From an uncultured Agathobaculum sp. (GTDB lineage Bacteria > Bacillota > Clostridia > Oscillospirales > Butyricicoccaceae), in assembly GCA_944376955.1 (NCBI GenBank), contig CALWEB010000142.1, forward strand, positions 1 to 13,124: a DNA stretch of 13,124 nucleotides. Reading direction: 5' to 3'. Position 1 is the stretch's first letter; every line of letters starts with the position of its first letter. Position numbers and translations under genes: made by a program. Positions 1 through 6,807 of the stretch are shown piece by piece. The notes under the pieces are model-generated. The model searched no databases. It saw only the letters and a list, made by a program, of their open reading frames with translations, and was not told the DNA's origin.

Positions 1-42
1 GCTTGTCTGCGGCGTGACGCCGAGCACCTTATAGGGATCCAT
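1..42 (-). CDS. J-domain (DnaJ-like) protein, N-terminal fragment
   Basis: Only the first 14 codons lie in the window, reading MDPYKVLGVTPQTS on the minus strand. The pattern D-P-Y-x-V-L-G-V is the hallmark first helix entry of J domains (compare D-Y-Y-E-x-L-G-V in DnaJ), so this is most likely a J-domain co-chaperone or a membrane protein with an N-terminal J domain. The start ATG lies inside the 3' end of the DUF5685 gene, overlapping it by 14 nt, which suggests translational coupling and joint function. Everything after residue 14 is outside the window, so domain composition and length are unknown. Confidence 0.75.
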   Translation of the reverse strand, partial: MDPYKVLGVTPQTS

Positions 43-913
43 GTTTGCCCCATCCTCCGTTCGTTTGGTACGTCCCGTCCAGCACCTGTTTCGTCACCAG
101 CGGCATACCCAGAAAAATAATATTGCGGATCAAATCCGCATCCCGCCGGATATCCAGCAGGTCATACGCCATGCAGATATCCGCGAGCGACCGCTCCAGC
201 GTACGCTCCAGCGGCTGTCTTATCTCTGTCAGATCCGGCGTGCGCAGCCCATAGCGCAGCGCCACCGGGTTGTAATTGTCCTGTTCCAGATCCTCCGCCA
301 CGTCCTGTGCCGCGTCCAGCAGGTAAATCCATCGCCCGACGTGGTAGAACATCTGCCGAAGTACGCGCTCGCGCGCGTCCCCGGTGTGCGGCACCGCCGC
401 TGCGGTCAGCCGCGCGGAAGCATCCGCCGCGCGATCCATCGAATCGCACTTTGCGCGCTCCAACTGCTGCAAATCGGCAAGCGACTGCACCATTTCGCGG
501 TCAGCCTCAGGCAGCCGCGCCCGCGCGCGGTCGTATCCGCGCCGTCCCAGACGGCACAGCAGCCACGCCAGCGCACGCTTCGGCCCTTTTTCATCCTCCA
601 GGCTGTCGCGGAATTTGTGATAGGTGAGCAACACGCTCACGTCCGCCGCCAGCTCGAGCGCTTCATCCGTCTGTGCGCACGGGCGGCGGATCACCGGGTG
701 CGCGTCGCACCTCTTGCGGCACGGCGGCGCAGTCTCTTCCTGTCCGCTGCCGACCACCAGCGCGAAAAACGTCACGTCGTAGCTCAGGAACAGGGTATAA
801 AACCGGCCATACCGCGCGCGGATGGCGTGACACAGCCCGCAGTATACCTGCTGGAACCGGTCGGCCTCCTTCACCCGCAGTTCGGGCTTGACGGGACGGA
901 TAAAGCCAAACAT
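29..913 (-). CDS. DUF5685 family protein
   Basis: A 294-residue protein of unknown function that I place in the DUF5685 family from its opening (MFGFIRP..., then YCGLC at 24-28) and overall layout. Cysteines C25, C28, C65, C69 and C79 lie in the first 80 residues (CGLC and PPCRKRC) and could bind metal. Two acidic stretches, around 103-108 (RDSLEDE) and 200-208 (LDAAQDVAEDLEQD with D200, D204 and D208 spaced by four), lie on predicted helices and look like a metal or phosphate site; that reading is inference. No signal peptide or clear membrane segment. The ATG at 913 has AGGAAAGGG seven bases upstream. The gene has its own promoter and overlaps the start of a J-domain gene, so it may act with, or be a client of, an Hsp70 partner. 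Confidence 0.8.
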   Translation of the reverse strand: MFGFIRPVKPELRVKEADRFQQVYCGLCHAIRARYGRFYTLFLSYDVTFFALVVGSGQEETAPPCRKRCDAHPVIRRPCAQTDEALELAADVSVLLTYHKFRDSLEDEKGPKRALAWLLCRLGRRGYDRARARLPEADREMVQSLADLQQLERAKCDSMDRAADASARLTAAAVPHTGDARERVLRQMFYHVGRWIYLLDAAQDVAEDLEQDNYNPVALRYGLRTPDLTEIRQPLERTLERSLADICMAYDLLDIRRDADLIRNIIFLGMPLVTKQVLDGTYQTNGGWGKHGSL

Positions 914-920
914 TTCATAA

Positions 921-948
921 CCCTTTCCTGCCGTGTTTGCGGCACGGC
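921..948 (-). promoter_or_regulatory. RBS and adjoining leader hairpin of the DUF5685 gene
   Basis: The minus-strand leader holds a 6-bp hairpin (GCCGTG/CACGGC at 930-948, 7-nt loop) immediately followed by the ribosome binding site AGGAAAGGG (921-929), seven bases before the ATG at 913. The hairpin abuts but does not sequester the site. Confidence 0.5.
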
Positions 949-963
949 CTTCGTAGTCAATCT

Positions 964-992
964 ATTCTACCGAACTTTTCCCGATAGCACAA
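964..992 (-). promoter_or_regulatory. sigma-A-type promoter for DUF5685/J-domain genes
   Basis: Minus-strand -35 TTGTGC (987-992), 17-bp spacer, -10 TAGAAT (964-969). The -10 matches the consensus at 5 of 6 positions and the spacing is ideal. It gives a leader of roughly 45 nt before the ATG at 913 and makes the pair independent of the upstream cdaA operon. Confidence 0.6.
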
Positions 993-1020
993 GGGCAACC
1001 GGCACAAAATCAGTAAAAAT

Positions 1021-1048
1021 TCACAAAAAATTCAGAGCTTTTTTGTGA
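1021..1048 (-). terminator. AT-rich terminator-like hairpin at the end of the cdaA operon
   Basis: Perfect 10-bp inverted repeat TCACAAAAAA/TTTTTTGTGA (1021-1030 and 1039-1048) with an 8-nt loop, followed on the minus strand by ATTTTT. It spans the stop codon of the RseC-like gene (1032-1034). The stem has only two G-C pairs, so it would be a weak terminator; transcripts may read into the DUF5685 gene. Confidence 0.4.
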
Positions 1049-1445
1049 TTTCAAACGGTACACTGTTCTTGCGCTTCATCTGATGGCTGTACAGGATCGC
1101 CGCAACAATGCCTGCGGCAAACAGAATCCCGCCGCATAGCGCGGACACGCCCGCGCCCTTTTGCAGCGCGCTGCCTGCACCGTAGCCGATGAAAAACAGC
1201 ACCACCGGCACCAGATACACCAGTCCGGCAATGCCCAGCACCTGCCCGGTCTCGCCTTCGATCAGCACACGCTCGCCCACCTGTGCCGCCGCGCGGTTGC
1301 GCGCGGTGACGTACAGCGTCTGGGTTTCCAGCCCGCCGCAGCCGCCGCACTTGGCGCAGTCATGCCCGCAGGCCGAACGGCGTGTGACCTCGATTTCCGC
1401 CATGCCGCCGGGCAGTATTTTCTTAATCGTTCCCTGTTGGGTCAA
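1032..1445 (-). CDS. rseC-like: RseC/MucC (SoxR-reducing) family membrane protein
   Basis: A small inner-membrane protein of the RseC/MucC family. In proteobacteria relatives act in SoxR reduction and sigma-E control; in Gram-positives the role is unknown, though some sit with Rnf-type electron transport genes. Seen here: an N-terminal cytoplasmic part with a cysteine cluster C-x3-C-x2-C-x2-C (ACGHDCAKCGGC) that could hold metal or an iron-sulfur cluster, a short beta-rich stretch (YVTARNRAAAQVGERVLIE), two hydrophobic helices (GIAGLVYLVPVVLFFIGYGAG; VSALCGGILFAAGIVAAILY) and a basic C-terminus. I chose the TTG at 1445 because GGAG lies 8 nt upstream and the resulting start aligns with family N-termini. 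A GTG at 1481 would add 12 residues but lacks a ribosome binding site. Last gene of the cdaA operon, 42 nt after the oxidoreductase. Confidence 0.8.
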   Translation of the reverse strand: MTQQGTIKKILPGGMAEIEVTRRSACGHDCAKCGGCGGLETQTLYVTARNRAAAQVGERVLIEGETGQVLGIAGLVYLVPVVLFFIGYGAGSALQKGAGVSALCGGILFAAGIVAAILYSHQMKRKNSVPFEITKKL

Positions 1446-1487
1446 TTTGATCGCTCCATTTCTCTGTATTCCATTGTACACCGCGTT

Positions 1488-3074
1488 TCATTCCCACGGC
1501 GCATATTCCTCCATAATCCGATACGCCGCCCGGATGCCGTCCACTGCGGCGGACATAATACCGCCCGCGTAGCCTGCGCCCTCCCCGCAGGGGATCAACC
1601 CTGCACAGCCAAGGCCGAACAGGTCGTCCCCGCGTTTGATGCGCACAGGGGAGGATGTGCGGGTTTCCGGCCCGGTTAACAGTGCATCGGCTGCGGCAAA
1701 ACCGCGGATCTTTCGATCAAAATACGGTAAACTGTCCCGCAGCATGATCTGCGCAAAGGGAGGCAGGCAGGCCGCCGCTTCCCCGAACTGTACGCCCAGC
1801 GGATAGCTTGGCTGTACGACGCCAGCGGATTGGCTCGGCCGCCCGGCCAGAAAATCGCCCACGCGCTGACAGGGCGCGCGGTACAAGCCGGTCTGCGCGA
1901 AAGCAGCGCGCTCAATGCGCCGTTGCAGCGCGACGCCGCCAAAGGGCGTTCCGTCGTCAAAATCCGCCGGATCGACCGAAACCGCAAGCGCCGCGTTGGC
2001 ATTTTTGCCGTCGCGCGCGTGATAGCTCATACCGTTGGTCACCACCGTGTTTGGCTCGCTCTGCGCCGCGACGACCACGCCGCCCGGACACATGCAGAAC
2101 GAATAACAGGCCCGTCCGCCCTCACGGCGGGACAGATTGTACTCCGCCGGCGGCAGCAGCGGATGCCCCGCATATTTGCCGTATAGCGCGCGGTCGATCT
2201 CGCTTTGCAGATGCTCGATGCGCACACCGACCGAAAATGCCTTCGGCTCAAAGTATACCCCATTTTGGTGCAGCGCATCAAAGGTGTCGCGCGCCGAATG
2301 GCCGATGGCCAGCACCGCACGTTCGCAGCCGATGGCCTCATCGCCCACCTGCACACTGCACAGCAGACCGTTTTTGACCGAAACGCCGGTCAGCTGCGTA
2401 CGGAACCGCACTTCGCCGCCGTTTTTGATGATGTCGCGCCGCATGGCGCGCACCACGTTTTTCAAAATGTTCGTCCCCACATGGGGCTTGGCCTTTTTCA
2501 CGATATCCGGTGGGGCACCGTGCGCCGCCAACGTTTCCAACACCGTGTCGCACAGCGGGTCCCCGATGCGCGTGGTCAGCTTGCCGTCCGAATAGGCGCC
2601 CGCGCCGCCTTCCCCAAACTGGATATTGCTCCCGGTGTCCAGCGCGCCGCCGCTCCAAAAGGCATCGACCGCGCGGTCGCGCGCGTCCAAATCGCCGCCG
2701 CGCTCCAGAACCAGCGGTGCATAGCCGTGTTTTGCCAGCGTATAGGCCGCAAACAGGCCCGCAGGCCCCAATCCGACCACCACCGGCCGGTGTTCCAACC
2801 GCTTGCTGCCGCAGGGGACGGCCGGTTTTTCATCGGGTTTATAACGCACGAAGGGCATTTGCAGTTTTTCTGCAAATGCCTTTTCGTCCATGGGTGCGTC
2901 CAGCCGCACCGAATATACACGAAAGATTTTGCCGCGCCGCGCGTCAATACTAGCGCGGCAGACAGCCGCCTGCACGTCATCCGACGCAAGGCCGGTCAGG
3001 CGCCGGGCTTCTGCCAGCGCCTGTTCCTCCGGCACGTCGAACGGCAGGCGGATATTGCTCACCATCAGGCTCAT
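1488..3074 (-). CDS. FAD-dependent oxidoreductase (COG2509 type)
   Basis: A 528-residue flavoprotein of the uncharacterised FAD-dependent dehydrogenase family COG2509; substrate unknown. An N-terminal domain of about 90 residues (INDxR-like, with DARRGKIFRVYSVRLD) precedes the Rossmann fold, whose dinucleotide motif VVVGLGPAGLFAA lies at 98-110 with the ribose-binding E124 at the end of strand 2. The family signature NIQFGEGGAGAYSDGKLTTR falls at 150-169, a second nucleotide-fold motif (AVLAIGHSARD) near 253-263, and the C-terminal flavin-contacting GEGAGYAGGI near 497-506. Length is normal. ATG at 3074 overlaps the cdaR stop as ATGA, with GGAG seven bases upstream, so it is translationally coupled to cdaR. 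The same neighbour is known next to ybbR in other Clostridia, but what it does for c-di-AMP or wall synthesis is not known. No signal peptide; cytoplasmic. Confidence 0.88.
   Translation of the reverse strand: MSLMVSNIRLPFDVPEEQALAEARRLTGLASDDVQAAVCRASIDARRGKIFRVYSVRLDAPMDEKAFAEKLQMPFVRYKPDEKPAVPCGSKRLEHRPVVVGLGPAGLFAAYTLAKHGYAPLVLERGGDLDARDRAVDAFWSGGALDTGSNIQFGEGGAGAYSDGKLTTRIGDPLCDTVLETLAAHGAPPDIVKKAKPHVGTNILKNVVRAMRRDIIKNGGEVRFRTQLTGVSVKNGLLCSVQVGDEAIGCERAVLAIGHSARDTFDALHQNGVYFEPKAFSVGVRIEHLQSEIDRALYGKYAGHPLLPPAEYNLSRREGGRACYSFCMCPGGVVVAAQSEPNTVVTNGMSYHARDGKNANAALAVSVDPADFDDGTPFGGVALQRRIERAAFAQTGLYRAPCQRVGDFLAGRPSQSAGVVQPSYPLGVQFGEAAACLPPFAQIMLRDSLPYFDRKIRGFAAADALLTGPETRTSSPVRIKRGDDLFGLGCAGLIPCGEGAGYAGGIMSAAVDGIRAAYRIMEEYAPWE
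2854..2884 (+). repeat. intragenic hairpin, terminator-like on the antisense strand
   Basis: A perfect 11-bp inverted repeat (GGCATTTGCAG at 2854-2864, CTGCAAATGCC at 2870-2880) with a TTTTT loop and a TTTT tail on the plus strand, inside the oxidoreductase coding region near codons 64-74. In the plus direction it has the form of an intrinsic terminator that would stop antisense transcripts; in the sense mRNA it is a stable hairpin between the N-terminal domain and the FAD fold. Confidence 0.45.
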
Positions 3075-4432
3075 ACGCCGTCTCCGCCTTCCTCCGGCAG
3101 GGCCGCGTCGGTATCCGCGCCGCTGTCCTGCGCAGTATCCGTCGCATCCGGCGGCGTTGTCGTCTCCCCGCCGTCCGGCCCGGTGATCTCGATCTCGACT
3201 TCGACATCGCCCTGCACCAGCGTCACGCCGGCCGGCAGGCCGGTGGCCGCTACAGCACCCTTGACCTTATGGGTACCCACACCGAGCGACACCGAGTCAA
3301 AGGTCAGACCGATCGACAGGCTGTTGACATCCACCTGCTCGAGCGCGCTCTCGCTGCCGCGCAGTTCAATCTCGACCGATTCGGTCAGCACGCTGACCGT
3401 ATACGGTGTCTGTTCCTGCGCCGTATCCGTCGGCACAAACTTGGTCACCTGAATCTTGCGGGTGGAGACACTCTCCTGTTCCTTGACGCTGATGGTCACC
3501 TCCGCCTTGGACGGCTGGCTGCTGTCCAGCCGCACACCCTCTGGCAGCGGGATCTCCATCTCCACGGGCACACCCGTGCGCACGTCATCCAAATCAATCG
3601 TGCCGAGATTGATTTCGGTGATGCCGGCCAATGTATTCTGGTCGCCCACCAAGGTGATGGACGGCGGATTGATGAAGACATCCACCTGTTCTTCCTTAAG
3701 TGTTTCCCCATCGGTCAGCGAAACGACCAGCGGTACGCTTTCCACCGGATAGACCGGCACACGCACGGTGATCGTATCTGTCTGACAGGTCACATGCGTG
3801 CCGGTGATTGCCTCGCCCGCATCGTTGCGCAGGGAGATGCTGCACTCCCCGGTGAAGGTGGAGGACTTGCCGGTTACGTCAATCGTACCATATGCGTAAG
3901 CGACTTCCTGCAGCTCAGCGGCAGGTCCGGATATCGTGACCTCCTTGGTGGTGGTCGGCTCAGGCGTACCCGGCCGACTGCCGTCCGCCGCGGTTCCTGT
4001 GGTTTCCACGCGAACCGGCACGGTTGCAGTCGTCACCTTATCCACCAGCACGCGCACCGTCGCAGGGGACGTGCGCACCGAATCGACATTGTAGCTGCCG
4101 GTTGTGATCTGCGGTATCAGGGCATATTCCCCCGCACCGTCCGAAATCCCCGAAACGTCAATGGTTGCCGTCACCTTCTTGCGGAAGGTGCTGTCCGTAA
4201 TCTCATTGTTCGGGCCTTCCACAGTCACGTCAATCGTGCGGGTGTATTCAATCACCGAGAGATCGGACGAACTGAGCAGCTGCTTTGTGCCGATCAGCTG
4301 AACCTCCACATCCCGGATGGTGGTCTGCTTGCTGGGGTTTTCCATGTCGCGCACCACAAGCCACAGGACGAATGCGAGCAGGATCGATAGCAGCCGCAGC
4401 CAGATATCGTGCTTTTTCATGAACTGCTTCAC
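3071..4432 (-). CDS. cdaR: CdaR/YbbR-domain regulator of diadenylate cyclase
   Basis: Membrane-anchored extracytoplasmic protein with YbbR repeats, partner and modulator of CdaA. Numbered from the GTG start it has 453 residues: a short basic N-terminus, one signal-anchor helix at about 9-28 (IWLRLLSILLAFVLWLVV), then four consecutive YbbR-type beta repeats of about 80-100 residues, recognisable by recurring V-x-V-x-x-x-G-P/D and 'tVdVTGkS/TIDVSG/GTIDLDD' strands, and a Thr/Asp/Glu-rich tail of about 30 residues that looks disordered. Four repeats match the B. subtilis CdaR layout. The GTG at 4432 overlaps the cdaA stop as GTGA with GGAAGGGGGG upstream; a TTG at 4453 and an ATG at 4420 are alternatives. 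The overlap with cdaA fits a stoichiometric membrane complex. The downstream gene is coupled through ATGA. Confidence 0.92.
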   Translation of the reverse strand: MKQFMKKHDIWLRLLSILLAFVLWLVVRDMENPSKQTTIRDVEVQLIGTKQLLSSSDLSVIEYTRTIDVTVEGPNNEITDSTFRKKVTATIDVSGISDGAGEYALIPQITTGSYNVDSVRTSPATVRVLVDKVTTATVPVRVETTGTAADGSRPGTPEPTTTKEVTISGPAAELQEVAYAYGTIDVTGKSSTFTGECSISLRNDAGEAITGTHVTCQTDTITVRVPVYPVESVPLVVSLTDGETLKEEQVDVFINPPSITLVGDQNTLAGITEINLGTIDLDDVRTGVPVEMEIPLPEGVRLDSSQPSKAEVTISVKEQESVSTRKIQVTKFVPTDTAQEQTPYTVSVLTESVEIELRGSESALEQVDVNSLSIGLTFDSVSLGVGTHKVKGAVAATGLPAGVTLVQGDVEVEIEITGPDGGETTTPPDATDTAQDSGADTDAALPEEGGDGV

Positions 4433-5328
4433 TTGCCCGCACCCCCCTTCCAAATATTGCGGAGGGTGGAAATGCGATGTTTTTCCGGCTTATCTGCCGA
4501 AAGCAGTTCATTTTCCAGCACCTTGCGAAGCACCTCGGGGGACAGATGACGCTTGAGCATCCCACCGATGGCAACCGAGATCGCGCCCGTTTCCTCGGAC
4601 ACGACCACCAGCACGCTGTCCGCCGATTCGCTCATGCCAACCGCGGCGCGGTGCCGTGTGCCCAAGTCGCGCGACAAGGTCTGGCTGCCCGAAAGCGGCA
4701 GCACGCAGCCGGCTGCGTAAATTTTGCCCGCGCGCATGATCAGCGCGCCGTCATGCAGCGGGCTGTTTTTGAAAAAGATGTTCTTGAGCAGCTCGGGTGA
4801 TGGGTCGGCATCCAGCACGGTGCCGGTAGAAATGATCTCCCCCAAACGCTCCTTGCGCTCGAATACGATCAGCACACCGGTTTTGGTCTTGGACATATCC
4901 GCGCAGGCCGAAACCGTGGCGTTGATCGCGGCCTCAATCTCGTCCGGGTCATCGGACGGCACGAGCAGCCGGCTCAGGTTGCCCTTGCCGAGCTGTTCGA
5001 GCAAACGGCGCAACTCAGGCTGGAAAATGATGACCAGCACAAACGGCGCATAGTATACTGCCGTGCGCAGGATATAGGAAATCGACGTCAGCCCGAACCA
5101 GCTTGCCAGCAGCATGACCAGCGCCAGCACCAAAATACCTTTGGCCAGACGCGCCGCGCTGGTATCCTTAAGCAGCTTCATCATCCGGTAGATGATGTAG
5201 GCTACAATCAGGATATCGACCACGTCCATCGGCCCTGCGGTCTGCAAAGATGCAATCCCGCTTTTGAGCGATGAGAGCAGGTCGAAATTCTGAAGGGGCG
5301 GAATGAAAATGTTTTGAAAAGTCTCCAT
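4429..5328 (-). CDS. cdaA: diadenylate cyclase CdaA
   Basis: Makes cyclic di-AMP from two ATP at the inner face of the membrane; c-di-AMP controls potassium and osmolyte uptake and cell-wall homeostasis in Firmicutes. The 299-residue protein shows three N-terminal transmembrane helices (about 34-50, 62-80, 85-102), a linker with PELRRLLEQLGKGN, and the DAC (DisA_N) domain from about 130 to 275. Catalytic signatures are intact: the DGA motif at 193-195 in NSPLHDGALIMR, and RHR at 225-227 in LGTRHRAAVGMSE. ATG at 5328 has AGG seven bases upstream. It is the first gene of the operon cdaA-cdaR-oxidoreductase-rseC-like, with an extended -10 promoter and a leader hairpin. glmM, which often follows cdaR, is missing from this operon. 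Confidence 0.96.
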   Translation of the reverse strand: METFQNIFIPPLQNFDLLSSLKSGIASLQTAGPMDVVDILIVAYIIYRMMKLLKDTSAARLAKGILVLALVMLLASWFGLTSISYILRTAVYYAPFVLVIIFQPELRRLLEQLGKGNLSRLLVPSDDPDEIEAAINATVSACADMSKTKTGVLIVFERKERLGEIISTGTVLDADPSPELLKNIFFKNSPLHDGALIMRAGKIYAAGCVLPLSGSQTLSRDLGTRHRAAVGMSESADSVLVVVSEETGAISVAIGGMLKRHLSPEVLRKVLENELLSADKPEKHRISTLRNIWKGGAGK

Positions 5329-5354
5329 AAAGCCACCTGTCCTGTAAATTCACA

Positions 5355-5381
5355 GCCTTCCGCAGTGCGGAAGGCAGATTT
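5355..5381 (+). terminator. strong hairpin in the cdaA leader; terminator form on the plus strand
   Basis: Perfect 9-bp G+C-rich stem GCCTTCCGC/GCGGAAGGC (5355-5363, 5367-5375) with a 3-nt loop, followed on the plus strand by AGATTTTTT. It therefore looks like an intrinsic terminator for plus-strand transcription, although no plus-strand gene lies to its left. On the minus strand it falls within the cdaA 5' leader, about 30 nt before the start codon, and lacks a U-tract, so there it would act only as an mRNA structure. Confidence 0.5.
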
Positions 5382-5392
5382 TTTCCCTATTT

Positions 5393-5421
5393 ATACTATC
5401 ACAAATCCCGTCCCCTGTATA
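5393..5421 (-). promoter_or_regulatory. extended -10 promoter of the cdaA operon
   Basis: Minus-strand -35 TATACA (5416-5421), 17-bp spacer ending in TGA, -10 TAGTAT (5393-5398), so an extended -10 (TGATAGTAT). Predicted leader about 55-60 nt, carrying the hairpin at 5355-5375. It lies between the cysteine desulfurase-like stop and cdaA, making cdaA independently expressible. Confidence 0.6.
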
Positions 5422-5427
5422 GCGTAT

Positions 5428-6555
5428 TCACAGATTTTTTACGGTTTGACACAGCAGCTCGGCAGCGTGTTCGAGCTGGTGCGCCGTGGAATAAAACGAA
5501 AGCGAAAAGCGGATCGTGCCGCTCTCCTCCGTGCCGGCCGTACGGTGCGCGAGCGGTGCGCAATGCAGGCCTGCCCGCACCGCAACGCCCTGCCGCGCAA
5601 GCGTTTCCGCCACGCCCTCACAAGTCGCCCCGCGCACGCGCACGGACAAAACACCGGTCTGCGCGGGATTGGCAAAGCACTCGATGCGCTTTTCGGTTTC
5701 CAGCGCTCGGACAAATTCGCGCATGAGCCGCCGCTCATGCGCCAGAACATTCTCGGGACCGACCGAACGCACAAACGCCAACCCTGCGGCCAGACCCGCG
5801 ATGCCCGGCACATTGGGCGTGCCGCTTTCGAGCGCGTCCGGCAGGAAATCCGGCTGACACATCTCCTCCGACCGGCTGCCTGTGCCGCCCGCCAGCAGCG
5901 GGCGCTGCGCAATCCGGTCATCCAGCGCAAGCAGCAGCCCGGTGCCCTGCGGACCGTACAGCCCCTTGTGTCCGGGCATACAGACCGCCGCAAGGCACGG
6001 ATGGCGCCGCACGTCGATGCCGATCACGCCCGCCGACTGCGACGCATCCAAAATCAGCGGCACATTCGCCTCATCCAGCAGGGCGGCGATTTCCTCCACC
6101 GGCGCCACAAACCCAAACACGTTGGACACATGGTTCAGGATAAACAGATCCGCTCCGTCCGCGAGCGCCTGTTTTGCCCGATTTATCATCGCCTCCCCAT
6201 CCCACAGTGGCGTATCCAGCACCACCGGCTGCACCCCGCGCAGCATCAGCGGCCGCATCACCGCATTGTGTTCGTAACCGCCGACCACCACGCGCGTATC
6301 CGGCTGCACCAGCGCGTGGATCGCCAGATTGAGCGCGTGCGTGGCGTTCATGGTGAACACCACGCGCGCCGGGTCCTGCACGCCGAATAACGCGGCTGCC
6401 TGTTCCCGGCAGGCATATACCGTTTCCCCCGCGCGCATCGCGGCTGCATAGCCCCCGCGCGCATAGCCTGCCGCCGCGTGCATCGCGCGGCGCACTGCCT
6501 CATCCACGGCACGCGGCTTATGCAGTGTGGTCGCTGCGTTATCCAAATAGATCAT
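5428..6555 (-). CDS. class V aminotransferase, cysteine desulfurase-like
   Basis: A PLP enzyme of the NifS/SufS/CsdA fold type, probably removing sulfur (or selenium) from cysteine (or selenocysteine). Seen: the opening IYLDNAATT, an E-H-N motif with H96 that stacks on PLP, D170 and Q173 (LILDASQSAG), the PLP lysine K197 in MPGHKGLYGPQGTG, and a C-terminal RAGLHCAPLAH with C332 where the persulfide cysteine of group II desulfurases lies (RxGHHC in SufS). The GLHC form and the tail with an E-S-G-T-I-R-F-S pattern point to the 'cysteine desulfurase family' subgroup rather than IscS or SufS proper. Length 375 is normal. ATG at 6555 overlaps the stop of the DUF3343 gene as ATGA, so the two are coupled and likely work as donor and carrier. 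No suf/isc genes are adjacent. Confidence 0.88.
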   Translation of the reverse strand: MIYLDNAATTLHKPRAVDEAVRRAMHAAAGYARGGYAAAMRAGETVYACREQAAALFGVQDPARVVFTMNATHALNLAIHALVQPDTRVVVGGYEHNAVMRPLMLRGVQPVVLDTPLWDGEAMINRAKQALADGADLFILNHVSNVFGFVAPVEEIAALLDEANVPLILDASQSAGVIGIDVRRHPCLAAVCMPGHKGLYGPQGTGLLLALDDRIAQRPLLAGGTGSRSEEMCQPDFLPDALESGTPNVPGIAGLAAGLAFVRSVGPENVLAHERRLMREFVRALETEKRIECFANPAQTGVLSVRVRGATCEGVAETLARQGVAVRAGLHCAPLAHRTAGTEESGTIRFSLSFYSTAHQLEHAAELLCQTVKNL

Positions 6556-6791
6556 ACGCCCACCCCCTCGTCCGGTATGACACAGCAGGGCGATATTCCG
6601 AGCTGCCGCATCCGGTGCAATGCTTCTTCCGCCTGATGCGCGCTTACGCGCACCGCCCAGCCGCAGGAATCCGTGCGCGCATGGCGCGGCGGGCGCGCTA
6701 CCTCACCCGGCACGCCCATCTGTCTCAAATGGCGCCGCAGGCCGACTGCTTCGGTCTGGCTGCGGCATATTAAAAAAGCGTATTGGCTCAT
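6552..6791 (-). CDS. DUF3343 protein, putative Se/S carrier-like
   Basis: A 79-residue cytoplasmic protein of the DUF3343 group, which is described as a putative Se/S carrier and tends to occur beside selenium or sulfur genes such as yedF and selD; no function is proven. Seen: an opening beta strand (QYAFLICRSQTEAV), then a helix, a central DSCGWAVRVS strand with C43, and a C-terminal CC pair (C69, C70). C9 and C43 are candidate sulfur-carrying residues. ATG at 6791 has GGGAG nine bases upstream. It is the first gene of a two-gene operon with a desulfurase-like enzyme, which supports a persulfide or selenide relay between them. Confidence 0.78.
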   Translation of the reverse strand: MSQYAFLICRSQTEAVGLRRHLRQMGVPGEVARPPRHARTDSCGWAVRVSAHQAEEALHRMRQLGISPCCVIPDEGVGV

Positions 6792-6807
6792 CCGCTGTCT
6801 CTCCCTC

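Noticed and set aside
41..1048. 335-codon plus-strand open frame opposite DUF5685
   Set aside because: Antisense shadow running through the promoter region of the real gene; no recognisable domain or ribosome binding site.
2205..3452. 415-codon plus-strand open frame across the oxidoreductase and cdaR
   Set aside because: Spans two real genes in antisense, composition changes at their junction, no motif.
5329..5427. Possible riboswitch upstream of cdaA
   Set aside because: The leader is too short (under 60 nt after the predicted start site) and contains only one simple hairpin; it does not resemble the c-di-AMP (ydaO) riboswitch.
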